Part shown: in pieces, positions 37,543 through 46,569 of the stretch | Layout of the letters: each line of letters starts with the position of its first letter | Position numbering within the stretch: position 1 is the first letter of the stretch | From: Ochrobactrum sp. RH2CCR150 | Lineage (GTDB): Bacteria > Pseudomonadota > Alphaproteobacteria > Rhizobiales > Rhizobiaceae | Assembly (NCBI GenBank): GCA_014138095.1 | Contig: JACGXE010000003.1 | Location: forward strand, 310,001 to 374,000 | DNA length: 64,000 bases | Direction of reading: 5' to 3' | Position numbers and translations under genes: made by a program | The notes under the pieces: model-generated | What the model was told of the DNA's origin: nothing | Database searches by the model: none | Seen by the model: only the letters and a program-made list of their open reading frames with translations

Positions 37543-38361
37543 TCACATCTTGGCGGCAGTGCGTGCGGCAGCGATTCTCTCGATAAGGCCGTCGGCGCCG
37601 ATGGCGCCCGGCACCAGCTCGTTGCCGATGATATAGGACGGGGTGCCGGTGATGTTGAGCTGCGTTGCCAGCTGATAGGTGTCCTGGAAAGCGCCGGTGA
37701 TCGCCGGGTCCTTCATCTTTTCACGCAATGCAGATTCGTCAGCGCCAAGCTTAACGGCATCTGCGATGGCCGATGCTTCGGTGGCGCGCTCCTGCGCTCC
37801 CAGCAGTATGCCGTGATATTCAGCATATTTTTCCGGCATCAGTGCTTTGAAGGCCTGTGCAACAATATGCGCCTTCACCGAATCCGGACCGAGGATCGGG
37901 AATTCCTTCATGACGAAGCGAACATTCGGATCGTTTTTGAGAATGGCCTGCATGTCGGGCAGCGCGCGTTTGCAATAGCCGCAATTGTAATCGAAGAACT
38001 CGTAAACGGTCACATCGCCGTTCGGATTGCCGAAAACCGCGTCATGCTGTTCGTTATAAAGTGCGCTCTGATTGGCAGTCAGAACCTTCTTCACCTGTTC
38101 CTGCGCCTCATGTGCCTGCTTGGTTTCCAGCGCGCTCTGCACTTCCAGCATCAGTTCCGGATTCTGGAGAAGATAGTTGCGCACCACATTTTCAATGGCC
38201 TGCTGGTTAAGCGGTGCTTCAGCCGTCGTTGCGGCTGTTGCGGCTGTTGCGGCTGCGACTGGTGCAGCCGGATGGCGCGACAGACCTGCCCCATAGCCGA
38301 GAGCCAGCGCTGCCAGACCGACAACGCCGCTCGCCAGCGTGATGGAAACTGCATTCTTCAT
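37543..38361 (-). CDS. DsbA-like thiol:disulfide protein
   Basis: A 272-residue protein with a signal peptide/anchor (about 5-25), an Ala/Thr linker (about 31-48), a helical stretch and a thioredoxin fold (about 112-272). The redox motif is CGYC at 127-130 in EFFDYNCGYCKRALPDM. The cis-Pro is in GTPSYIIGNELVPG. CxYC with N-terminal extension resembles the Com1/ScsC/BdbD-type periplasmic oxidoreductases. Contains a 27-bp tandem repeat in the linker. Confidence 0.87.
   Translation of the reverse strand: MKNAVSITLASGVVGLAALALGYGAGLSRHPAAPVAAATAATAATTAEAPLNQQAIENVVRNYLLQNPELMLEVQSALETKQAHEAQEQVKKVLTANQSALYNEQHDAVFGNPNGDVTVYEFFDYNCGYCKRALPDMQAILKNDPNVRFVMKEFPILGPDSVKAHIVAQAFKALMPEKYAEYHGILLGAQERATEASAIADAVKLGADESALREKMKDPAITGAFQDTYQLATQLNITGTPSYIIGNELVPGAIGADGLIERIAAARTAAKM
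38228..38254. repeat. Three-copy 9-bp tandem repeat in the DsbA-like linker
   Basis: GTTGCGGCT three times without mismatch, encoding an Ala-Thr-Ala type linker in the DsbA-like gene. In frame, so copy changes would lengthen or shorten the linker by three residues. Confidence 0.85.
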
Positions 38362-38419
38362 CGTGAAATTCCAATCCGTTTAAAAATACGCCGTGATCAA
38401 TATAGACCGAAACATGGCG

Positions 38420-39829
38420 TTATTTGCTTTTCTTCGTATTGATAATGTCCTGCGCACGCAACCAGTCGGGTGTTCCGGATTTCAGCTGCTTTTGCGCGCG
38501 GATCGCGAATATTTGGGCATCCTGAAGTTTGCCCGAATAGAAGTTCATGTCGGCGGTCGCGAGGTCTGCGAGACCCATGCTGCCCTGCTGGCCATAGGCT
38601 TGGGCGAGATATCCATAGCCGCCGGGAAATTCGGGATCGGAAGCGATGCCCGCCTTGATCTCCTTGATTGCCGTTGGCATGTTTGCCTTTGTGCCGGTCA
38701 GCATGAGCGCACGCCCATAGCTCATACGCAGCAGCGGAGACTTGCGCGGATCGAGCGATACAGCGGTCTGGAAGGCCTTGGCGGCTCCAGCGGCATCATT
38801 GGCCTTGATGAGAACCTCACCACGCATTTCATAGAAGTAAGGGTTCTTCGGCTGTTCCTTGATCAGCGCATCGAATTTGGGCTGGGCGGAGCGCGCGGCA
38901 CCGTTCAGATAGGTGGTAATGGCGCTGCCATAACGGGCGGCAAGGCCACCCGGATTGCCCCGGAACATGCGTTGCAGCTCACCCATATTACCGGAATAAG
39001 CGGCGATCTTGGCGCGCGCCATGTCATGCCGCAATTGCAGAGCGGGCGAATCCGTCTTGTTGAAGTAAGGGCTCTTTCTGGCCAGTTCTTCCAGATTGGC
39101 GATACGTTCGCGCGGAAGCGGATGGCTGATGCGATATTGATCGATCTGGGTGCCCGATAGAGAAAGTGCGGAAGCAAAGCGCTGGAAAGTGTCCAGCATG
39201 CCCTTGGTCGACTGTCCGGTTGCGTTCAGATAATTCACTGCCATGCGGTCGGCGGTCATTTCTTCGGTGCGCTGATAGCTGAGCAGGGTGCGCATTGCCG
39301 CTTCGGCGCTGCCGAGCGCAATGCCGCCGCCAGCGCCGGCTGCAGAGCCGCTGCCAGCTGCCGCACCAGCAACGCCTGCACCCACGCCGAGTAACATGCC
39401 AATCACCGCCATGGTCCGCGCCCGGCTCAACTGTTCACGCAGGCGATCCTGATGCCCGCCCGCCAGATGGCCCGCCTCATGGGCAATCACGCCAATGATT
39501 TCATTGGGCGTATCGGCCTGCATGATCGCGCCGGTATTGATGAAAATGCGTCGTCCATCGACGAAGGCGTTGAAGCTCTGCGAATTGACGAGAATGACGC
39601 GCACGCCACGGCTGGAAAGACCGGCGGCCTTCAGGATCGGCGCGGCATAATCTGCAACCAGCGCCTCGATTTCCGCGTCGCGCACGATCGGTACGCCGCG
39701 CGACTGGGCGGAGGCAGGGACAACGCCCGTGACCGCCACGGCAAGGGCCGAAAGCGCTGCCACGGAACGGCGAACGAATCTTCCAAAGGATAAGGTCCCG
39801 GTCGGGAACGGCGCGATCAATGCTGCCAT
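38420..39829 (-). CDS. M48-family metalloprotease with TPR domain (BepA-like)
   Basis: A 469-residue protein. Signal peptide (about 20-41, cleaved after ASA), zinc protease domain with HEAGH at 117-121 followed by a downstream conserved Glu, and a C-terminal TPR-like helical half (about 290-440; PYFYEMRGEVLIKANDAAGA). The architecture matches BepA/YfgC, periplasmic proteases and chaperones for outer-membrane proteins. It is separated from the DsbA-like gene by only 58 bp, so the two may be co-transcribed. Confidence 0.9.
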   Translation of the reverse strand: MAALIAPFPTGTLSFGRFVRRSVAALSALAVAVTGVVPASAQSRGVPIVRDAEIEALVADYAAPILKAAGLSSRGVRVILVNSQSFNAFVDGRRIFINTGAIMQADTPNEIIGVIAHEAGHLAGGHQDRLREQLSRARTMAVIGMLLGVGAGVAGAAAGSGSAAGAGGGIALGSAEAAMRTLLSYQRTEEMTADRMAVNYLNATGQSTKGMLDTFQRFASALSLSGTQIDQYRISHPLPRERIANLEELARKSPYFNKTDSPALQLRHDMARAKIAAYSGNMGELQRMFRGNPGGLAARYGSAITTYLNGAARSAQPKFDALIKEQPKNPYFYEMRGEVLIKANDAAGAAKAFQTAVSLDPRKSPLLRMSYGRALMLTGTKANMPTAIKEIKAGIASDPEFPGGYGYLAQAYGQQGSMGLADLATADMNFYSGKLQDAQIFAIRAQKQLKSGTPDWLRAQDIINTKKSK

Positions 39830-40226
39830 AATGCTCGTCGTCCTCCTCTTAATTTCCGCGAATCTCGCAGTGGTTCGCTCATCGTATCGGCAAAAGGGTT
39901 TCGGTTCAGGACCTTATAACCGTCTGGTTGCATTTTAAACGGCATATGGACAAGGCAGCATGATCTTAAAAAGCCGGATATTGGCCGTGCAATCTCTGCT
40001 GACTTTCCTATCTGGTCAATTCCGATATTGTTGCCATCAATTCTTCGACCCCAAAACAGCACGAAAGACCGCCAGCGAGCGCGTGTCGTCGGTATCCATC
40101 CGGGACATTGCGCCCAATTTCCTAAAAGCGCTGTTGCTTTACCAATCCGGCGTTTATACGGCGGTGATAATATGTTCTGTCCATGCAGCGCTCCGGCGGG
40201 GCGCTTGCAGTGTTCTGGAGGTAAAG
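39830..40226. other. 397-bp divergent gap between the M48 protease and the aminotransferase
   Basis: No gene seen. An open frame runs through it into the aminotransferase but shows no family resemblance. A short hairpin AGCGC/GCGCT lies just before the aminotransferase ribosome site (about 40191-40210). Promoters for both directions must lie here. Confidence 0.5.
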
Positions 40227-41390
40227 TTGATCAGTCTTTCTAGTCGCAGTGCGGTTGAGCCATTCCACGCCATGGATGTTCTGGCCGAGGCAAACCGCCG
40301 CCGCGCCGCAGGTCATCCGATCATTTCCATGGCGGTGGGCCAGCCTGCAGATCCGGCGCCGCAGATCGTGCGGCAGGCAGCCGAGCAGGCGTTGAAAGAC
40401 GGGCGCATCGGCTATACCGACGCTCTGGGGCTGATTGAACTGCGTGAAGCGATTGCTGCGCATTACGCCGATCATTACGGCGTTTCCGTTTCGGCGGATC
40501 GCATCGCGGTGACGACTGGTTCTTCGGCGGCCTTCAATCTGGCTTTCGTGGTGTATTTCGATCCGGGCGACCGCGTGGCGATCACGCGTCCCGGCTATCC
40601 CGCCTATCGCAATATTCTGACGGCGCTTGGACTGGAAGTGGTAGAAATACCGACCGGCAACGGCACGTCGGCGGCTCTGACTGCCGAGGCACTAGCCGCG
40701 GCCCACTCCGAAAAGCCATTGAAGGGTGTGCTGTTTGCAAGTCCGGCCAATCCGACCGGCGCAGTGATTGCCAAGCCTGAACTGAAGGCGATCATCGATA
40801 CAGCCCGTTCACTGGGTATTCGCGTGATTTCGGACGAAATCTATCATCGGCTTTCCTATGAAACTGACGATGTGACGGCGCTCGAAATTGCTGATGATGT
40901 AACGATCATCAATTCGTTTTCGAAATATTATTGCATGACCGGCTGGCGCATCGGCTGGATGGTCTTGCCGGAAGGCGATGTGCGCGCCATCGAACGGCTG
41001 AGCCAGAGCCTTTATATTTCCGCACCCGAACTCTCGCAGCGTGCCGCCATCGAGGCTTTCCACGCCACAGCCGAGTTGGAGCGCATCAAGGACCGCTATC
41101 GTCAGAACCGCGCAATCCTGCTGGAGCGTCTGCCGCGTATGGGTCTGAAACTGGCGGCACCGATGGATGGCGCGTTTTACGCCTATTGCGATGTGTCGCG
41201 CTTCACCAATGACAGCATGGAATTTGCCCGCAAAATGATTGCAGAGATCAATATTGCTGCAACGCCGGGCCGAGATTTCGACCCGCTGGATGGCCACCGC
41301 ACCATGCGTTTCTCCTATGCAGGAAAAGTCGAAGAGATGCAGGAAGCTGTGCGACGTCTGGAAGACTGGCTGCCACAACAGTCAGCCTGA
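40227..41390 (+). CDS. Class I/II pyridoxal-phosphate aminotransferase
   Basis: A 387-residue fold-type I aminotransferase. TTG 40227 is chosen because GGAGG lies 6-10 bases before it; no ATG is near. Features: MAVGQPADPAP, the TTGSSAAFNLAF cofactor-phosphate region, ASPANPTGAVI, SDEIYHRLSY, and the PLP lysine in SFSKYYCMTGWRIGWMV. The C-terminal MRFSYAG holds the carboxylate-binding Arg. Substrate (aspartate, tyrosine or other) cannot be fixed by eye. Confidence 0.87.
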   Translation: MISLSSRSAVEPFHAMDVLAEANRRRAAGHPIISMAVGQPADPAPQIVRQAAEQALKDGRIGYTDALGLIELREAIAAHYADHYGVSVSADRIAVTTGSSAAFNLAFVVYFDPGDRVAITRPGYPAYRNILTALGLEVVEIPTGNGTSAALTAEALAAAHSEKPLKGVLFASPANPTGAVIAKPELKAIIDTARSLGIRVISDEIYHRLSYETDDVTALEIADDVTIINSFSKYYCMTGWRIGWMVLPEGDVRAIERLSQSLYISAPELSQRAAIEAFHATAELERIKDRYRQNRAILLERLPRMGLKLAAPMDGAFYAYCDVSRFTNDSMEFARKMIAEINIAATPGRDFDPLDGHRTMRFSYAGKVEEMQEAVRRLEDWLPQQSA

Positions 41391-41402
41391 ACCCAAAGAT
41401 GC

Positions 41403-41431
41403 AAAAAAACCGGCGTTTCCGCCGGTTTTTT
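41403..41431. terminator. Bidirectional terminator between the aminotransferase and rne
   Basis: CCGGCG-TTTC-CGCCGG flanked by A7 and T6, between convergent stops. Confidence 0.93.
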
Positions 41432-41452
41432 ATTTCTCATGTCAAGCAGGGC

Positions 41453-44269
41453 TTAGAAGAAACCCTTCTTCTGCCACCAGCCTCCGCGCTTCGGCTTCTG
41501 CTCGTCGGTATCGCTCGAGGTGACGACAGGCTCGGTCTGCTTGGCCGGTTCTTCGATGACAGCCACTTCGGCTTCCGCCTCGACAGCCAAAGCTTCTTCG
41601 ACTTCGGCAACCTGCTGGGCCGCTGCTTTACGCGTGCGGCGCTTCGGCTTCTCGGCTTCGACTGCTTCCGGCGTTTCTACAGCTTCCGGCGCGGTGTCGT
41701 CAGCCTTCTTACGAGACCGAGTGGTCTTGCGGGCTGGCTTGGCAGGTGCTTCCTCAACCTCTGCTGCAACGACTTCTTCTGCGGCTTCCTCAGTCTTTGC
41801 AGACTTACGGGCGCGCGGCTTGCGGGCAGTTTTCGCTGGCTTTCCTGCTTCAACCGGGGTTTCGGCAGCTTCCGATGCCACGGCAACAGCTTCCACAACC
41901 TCAACGATTTCAGCCTTGGCAGCCACGACTTCGGCAGTGGCAGCTTCAATCGCGGCCTCGACCTTCACCGGTAGAACCGGCGTGTAACCGACGAATTCCG
42001 GATCCGGAACCTTGCGACCGCGCACTTCGTCTTCACGACGGTTCTTACGTCCGCCGCGACGGCCACGACGACGCTTCTTGCGGCGATCATCGTCGCTCAA
42101 TGCAGCATCCGAACGGGCGTCCGAAGCTTCGTCGCCTTCATCTGTATCGTCTTCAGCATCGTCAGAAGCTGTATCGTCCTGAGCGGTCTGTTCGCGGCCA
42201 TCGCGATCTTTTCCCCCACGACGGCGACGACGACGGCGACGCTTACGATCGCCTTCTTCGCTGCGCTCTTCACGCGCCGGTGCTTCGGCCTTGACGTCTT
42301 CTTCTTCCTCGTCTTCCTCGACCGGAATTTCAGGATCTTCGATGTCGTCTTCAAGATAGGCCATCGGCTGGACAGGCGGCTGCGTCACCGGACGGGTGGA
42401 CGGCGCGCCCTTGTCGATAGCGAAATGCTGGTGACCAACGGTTTCGTCGGCATCGATGCTGATGGCAACGCCGAAACGGCCTTCGAGATCGGCCAGCAAC
42501 TGGCGCTTGTGGTTCAGCACATAAAGGGCCGAAGCCGCTGGCGTGCGAACATTGATGTCAAAGCCCGAATGGCGCAGCAGATAATCTTCAATGCCGCGAA
42601 TGATATGCAGCGCCATCGACGAATCTGAGCGGACATGGCCGGTGCCGCCGCAATGCTGGCAGACCTGCATCGTGCTTTCGAGCACGGATGCACGGATGCG
42701 CTGGCGCGACATTTCAAGAAGGCCGAAATGCGAGATGCGGCCAACCTGAATGCGAGCGCGGTCGTCCTTCAGGCAGTCCTTCATCTTCTTTTCGACAGCG
42801 CGATTGTTGCGCTTTTCTTCCATGTCGATGAAGTCGACGACGATCAGACCGGCAAGGTCGCGCAGACGCAGCTGGCGCGCGACTTCCTCGGCGGCTTCCA
42901 GATTGGTCTGAAGCGCGGTGTCTTCGATGGAATGCTCGCGCGTCGAACGGCCGGAGTTGACGTCGATGGCAACCAGCGCTTCGGTCTGGTTGATGATCAG
43001 ATAACCGCCCGATTTCAGCGTGACCTGCGGTAGCAGCATGCGGTCGAGCTGCGCTTCGACGCCGTTGCGCGTGAAGATCGGCACCTGTTCGCGGTATGGC
43101 TGGACCACCTTGGCATGGCTCGGCATGAGCATGCGCATGAAATCCTTGGCCTCGCGATAGCCATTCTCGCCGGAAACGAGGATTTCCGTGATGTCCTTGT
43201 TATAAAGGTCGCGGATCGAGCGCTTGATCAGGCTGCCTTCTTCATAGACGAGGGAAGGCGCTGTCGACTGCAAGGTCAGCGTGCGGACATTTTCCCAAAG
43301 GCGCATCAGATATTCGTAGTCGCGCTTGACTTCCGCCTTGGTGCGATTGGCGCCAGCGGTACGCAGGATCACGCCCATGCCTTGCGGCACTTCGAGTTCC
43401 TTGACGATTTCCTTCAGGCGCTTGCGATCCTGCGGCTGGGTGATCTTGCGGGAAATGCCGCCGCCACGCGCAGTGTTCGGCATCAGAACCGAATAACGAC
43501 CGGCCAGCGACAGATAGGTGGTGAGAGCTGCGCCCTTGTTACCGCGCTCTTCCTTGACCACCTGCACCAGCAGAATCTGGCGGCGCTTGATCACTTCCTG
43601 AATGTTGTACTGACGGCGATGGGTGCGGGTATGCGTCGGCAGTTCTTCCAGCGCATCTTCCGAACCAACCGATTCGACCATGTCTTCTTCATGCTCGATA
43701 TCGTCTTCATCGCCATTGTCGATGGCTTCGGAAATCACGTCGCCCTTATGCGACAGGGCGCTTGCAGGCGTTCCCGGTACATAGTTTGCGAAACCAGGAC
43801 CGACGGGCTCTGCTGCGGGCAGGCCGTTATCGGAGGTGCTGGTCTGCGCCTTGTTCTGGTTGTCGCGGCCGCCGCGGCGGCGATTACGGCGCGAGCGGTC
43901 GTTCGACCGTTCACCCGAGCGCTCGCCAGACCGTTCGCTCTTGGCGCGCGGCTCGTCTTCATCGTCGTCTTCGGCGCGCTGCGCCTTGGCTTCCGCTTCA
44001 AGCAGAGCCAGACGGTCGGCGACCGGAATCTGGTAATAATCGGGATGGATTTCCGAAAAGGCGAGGAAACCGTGACGGTTGCCGCCATATTCCACAAATG
44101 CAGCCTGAAGCGAAGGTTCGACGCGCGTGACCCGCGCGAGATAGATATTGCCTTTCAGCTGCTTCTTGTGTTCCGACTCGAAGTCGAATTCTTCAATCTT
44201 GTTGCCACGCGTGACGATGACGCGGGTTTCCTCCGGGTGGGAGGCATCGATGAGCATTTTGTTGGACAT
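41453..44269 (-). CDS. rne: Ribonuclease E/G family endoribonuclease
   Basis: A 938-residue protein from ATG 44269 (MSNKMLIDASHPEETRVIV), preceded by AGGAAAG. An S1 domain (about 35-75) is split from the rest by an Arg/Asp/Glu-rich insertion (about 95-240). The catalytic core has VDVNSGRS and LIVVDFIDMEEKRN, and the Zn-link CQHCGGTGHVRSD follows. The C-terminal third alternates acidic, Arg-rich (RKRRRRRRRRGGKDRDGRE) and Ala/Glu/Lys-rich stretches, ending GGWWQKKGFF, typical of the degradosome scaffold in alphaproteobacteria. Controls mRNA decay and rRNA/tRNA processing. A long structured leader lies upstream. Confidence 0.95.
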   Translation of the reverse strand: MSNKMLIDASHPEETRVIVTRGNKIEEFDFESEHKKQLKGNIYLARVTRVEPSLQAAFVEYGGNRHGFLAFSEIHPDYYQIPVADRLALLEAEAKAQRAEDDDEDEPRAKSERSGERSGERSNDRSRRNRRRGGRDNQNKAQTSTSDNGLPAAEPVGPGFANYVPGTPASALSHKGDVISEAIDNGDEDDIEHEEDMVESVGSEDALEELPTHTRTHRRQYNIQEVIKRRQILLVQVVKEERGNKGAALTTYLSLAGRYSVLMPNTARGGGISRKITQPQDRKRLKEIVKELEVPQGMGVILRTAGANRTKAEVKRDYEYLMRLWENVRTLTLQSTAPSLVYEEGSLIKRSIRDLYNKDITEILVSGENGYREAKDFMRMLMPSHAKVVQPYREQVPIFTRNGVEAQLDRMLLPQVTLKSGGYLIINQTEALVAIDVNSGRSTREHSIEDTALQTNLEAAEEVARQLRLRDLAGLIVVDFIDMEEKRNNRAVEKKMKDCLKDDRARIQVGRISHFGLLEMSRQRIRASVLESTMQVCQHCGGTGHVRSDSSMALHIIRGIEDYLLRHSGFDINVRTPAASALYVLNHKRQLLADLEGRFGVAISIDADETVGHQHFAIDKGAPSTRPVTQPPVQPMAYLEDDIEDPEIPVEEDEEEEDVKAEAPAREERSEEGDRKRRRRRRRRGGKDRDGREQTAQDDTASDDAEDDTDEGDEASDARSDAALSDDDRRKKRRRGRRGGRKNRREDEVRGRKVPDPEFVGYTPVLPVKVEAAIEAATAEVVAAKAEIVEVVEAVAVASEAAETPVEAGKPAKTARKPRARKSAKTEEAAEEVVAAEVEEAPAKPARKTTRSRKKADDTAPEAVETPEAVEAEKPKRRTRKAAAQQVAEVEEALAVEAEAEVAVIEEPAKQTEPVVTSSDTDEQKPKRGGWWQKKGFF

Positions 44270-45068
44270 TATTGTCTTTCCTGCCGGCGCGAAGACGCAA
44301 TACACGTGCGCCGGACGAAGCCCTGAAGGCTGCCGACCTAACCGTGTTGCATCTGCCGGATGGTTCTGGGTTCGCCGGAAAATAAGCTGCTGCCTTTACG
44401 CGCGACGGCCTCATGGCGATCACGGTCTTCAGGCTTGCAATGGTCAGTCTTACTAGACCCATAGCTGTTCCGAACGAAACGACCTCAATATATGACCCGG
44501 AGACCGGGCCGATTTCGTTGCTCTTCTCGAGCGTTAAAGTGCCGTGCGTCCATCTGGGCGCACAAGGACACCTTAAATTCTCAAATCCACGCACCGTTCT
44601 ATCCTGAAGCCAGACCCGGCTTTAAGTTCGATGCGGTGGCGACAGCGCGTAACAATGCGCAATCGACCAATCAAAAGTGGAGGGCGGGGGAGCCACATCT
44701 CCACTGAATTCTGTTCCGGCTACCGGGACTGTGAGCGTATAAACCACTGTTCTCGCTCTCTCCGGTCATATTTAAAAACCGGCAAACGATTCTGACAGCT
44801 AACCCGTAACCTGCATTAGCTTTTATGGCGTCGGATGCATGATGACAAGTACGAATATCAGTTGACATCCGCATCGCAATTTCGTCGTAACCCGAGTGTA
44901 GGTGATATTCGCGGCTCAATTACGGCTGGAAATCCTTCGTTAACCGTAGTTCTGTACGACAGTTTGAAGAGTTGCGTGCAGCGGGTCGGATGGACAATCG
45001 CGCATTGAGGCGCACATAGAACGCGCTGGCATCGCTATTTGGTGTCACCAATTCAATTTTAGTCGATC
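44270..45068. other. 799-bp gene-free divergent region: rne leader and amidase promoter
   Basis: The longest gap in the window; short open frames lack family resemblance. Hairpins by eye: CCGGCGC/GCGCCGG at 44284-44314 just upstream of the rne ribosome site; CCCGG/CCGGG near 44499-44511; GTGCG/CGCAC near 44543-44563; AGTGGAG/CTCCACT at 44676-44705. A palindrome TTGGTG-T-CACCAA sits at 45039-45051, 18 bases before the amidase start. An autoregulatory rne leader is plausible, as known for E. coli. Confidence 0.5.
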
Positions 45069-46337
45069 GTGTGGCGAATGCATTTTCGAAACGGTGAAAA
45101 AGCAACGACAATCTCTTCCGGCGTGCGGCAATGGCTCGCGCTCGCTGTCTTTTTCTTTGTTGGTCTCTTTCAGATTGGCACCGCTTTAGCTGCCGAGCAG
45201 AACGACAAGCCACTGACGGCTCTCACGTTCCGCATGGCTGGCGACGATCTGCGCACCCGCATCGTCGTGATGTTCGACCACGAGCCGACATTGACGACAC
45301 GTCTCTTCGATAATCCGCATCGTCTGGTGATCGAGCTGCCCGAGACTCGCTTTGGCTTTGATGAAAAGAGCGTCGAAGCAAGAGGCCTTGTTTCCCATGT
45401 CCGCTACGGTCTTGCGGGGAAGGGGCGTTCACGTCTCATTCTGACTTTGCGCGGCCCGTTCAAGGTTGAAGACCTGCGCGTTCTGAAAAATGAAAGCGCG
45501 TCCGGTTATCGTCTCGTCGCGGATATTGTTGCAAGCTCGGACCGGGAATTCGCGGCGCAGCTGCAAGGGCATTCCGAAATCACCAGTTCTACCGAGCGCA
45601 AAACTGCCGCAGCCACGGACACGGGCAAAAGCGAGGCTCGTCCCTTCACGGTCATGATCGATCCGGGTCATGGCGGCATCGACAGTGGAGCCGAGAGCCT
45701 GAGCGGCATCAAGGAAAAAGACCTGACGCTGGCCTTCGGTGTCGAGTTGCGTGACCGTCTGGCGCAGGAAAAGGGCGTTCAGGTCCTGATGACACGTGAC
45801 GACGATACTTATCTTCGTCTTTCCGAGCGCGTTCGCATTGCGCGCCAGCATGAGGCTGATCTGTTCATCTCGATCCATGCGGATACGATCAACCAGAACG
45901 ATATTCGTGGTGCGACGGTTTATACGATTTCGGACAAGGCGTCTGATGCCGTGGCGCGTGCAATGGCAGAGCGTGAAAACAAATCTGACAATCTTGGCGG
46001 TGCTGCGCCCGACGAAATGCCGGAAGTTGCCGATATTCTGCTCGACCTGACGCGCCGCGAGACACACACTTTCTCGCTGAGCTTTGCGGAAAAGGTGATC
46101 TCGCACTTGCAGGGGCAGGTGAATCTCATCAACAATCCGCATCGTTTCGCAGGGTTTCAGGTCCTGCGCGCGCCGGATGTGCCGTCAGTGCTGATCGAGA
46201 TTGGCTATCTGTCCAATGCGGAAGACGAAAAACTGATAAGCAACCCGGAATGGCGTAAAAAACTTGCTGACCGGCTTGCGCTGGCAATTAAGTCGTTCGA
46301 AACATTACGGCGGCCAGCTGTTGTAACAAAAGGTTGA
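45069..46337 (+). CDS. N-acetylmuramoyl-L-alanine amidase with AMIN domain (AmiC-like)
   Basis: A 422-residue protein. Signal peptide (core about 22-40, ALAA cleavage), AMIN domain (about 45-150) that targets septal wall, and Amidase_3 zinc domain (about 190-410). Ligands: H201 in VMIDPGHGGIDSGAES, a Glu following, His in LFISIHADT, and catalytic Glu in VLIEIGYLSNAEDEKL. Cuts peptide stems from glycan strands during daughter-cell separation. GTG 45069 and ATG 45078 are both possible starts. Activators of the NlpD/EnvC kind include the degenerate LytM lipoprotein at 18545. mrcA follows on the same strand. Confidence 0.92.
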   Translation: MWRMHFRNGEKATTISSGVRQWLALAVFFFVGLFQIGTALAAEQNDKPLTALTFRMAGDDLRTRIVVMFDHEPTLTTRLFDNPHRLVIELPETRFGFDEKSVEARGLVSHVRYGLAGKGRSRLILTLRGPFKVEDLRVLKNESASGYRLVADIVASSDREFAAQLQGHSEITSSTERKTAAATDTGKSEARPFTVMIDPGHGGIDSGAESLSGIKEKDLTLAFGVELRDRLAQEKGVQVLMTRDDDTYLRLSERVRIARQHEADLFISIHADTINQNDIRGATVYTISDKASDAVARAMAERENKSDNLGGAAPDEMPEVADILLDLTRRETHTFSLSFAEKVISHLQGQVNLINNPHRFAGFQVLRAPDVPSVLIEIGYLSNAEDEKLISNPEWRKKLADRLALAIKSFETLRRPAVVTKG

Positions 46338-46569
46338 TCGCAGGTTGTGGGTCTGCACAACGATGCATGCGTGCAACAGTTTGTCGTATTTTTGTACGGG
46401 GATCGAGCGTAAAGGCGTTAATTCTGTTAAAACCGACAAACGATCTTGCGTTTGACGCATTTGGTGGTCACTAAGCCCTGATATCATGAGACCTTGAGAG
46501 GCTCGTGGGTTGGCGGTTGGCGCTTAGACGCTTATCATGGGACTAATCTGACGGCAGGATTCTGCGAAT

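Noticed and set aside
44413-44707. Short open frames in the rne leader region
   Set aside because: No ribosome sites, no family resemblance, and they overlap predicted hairpins.
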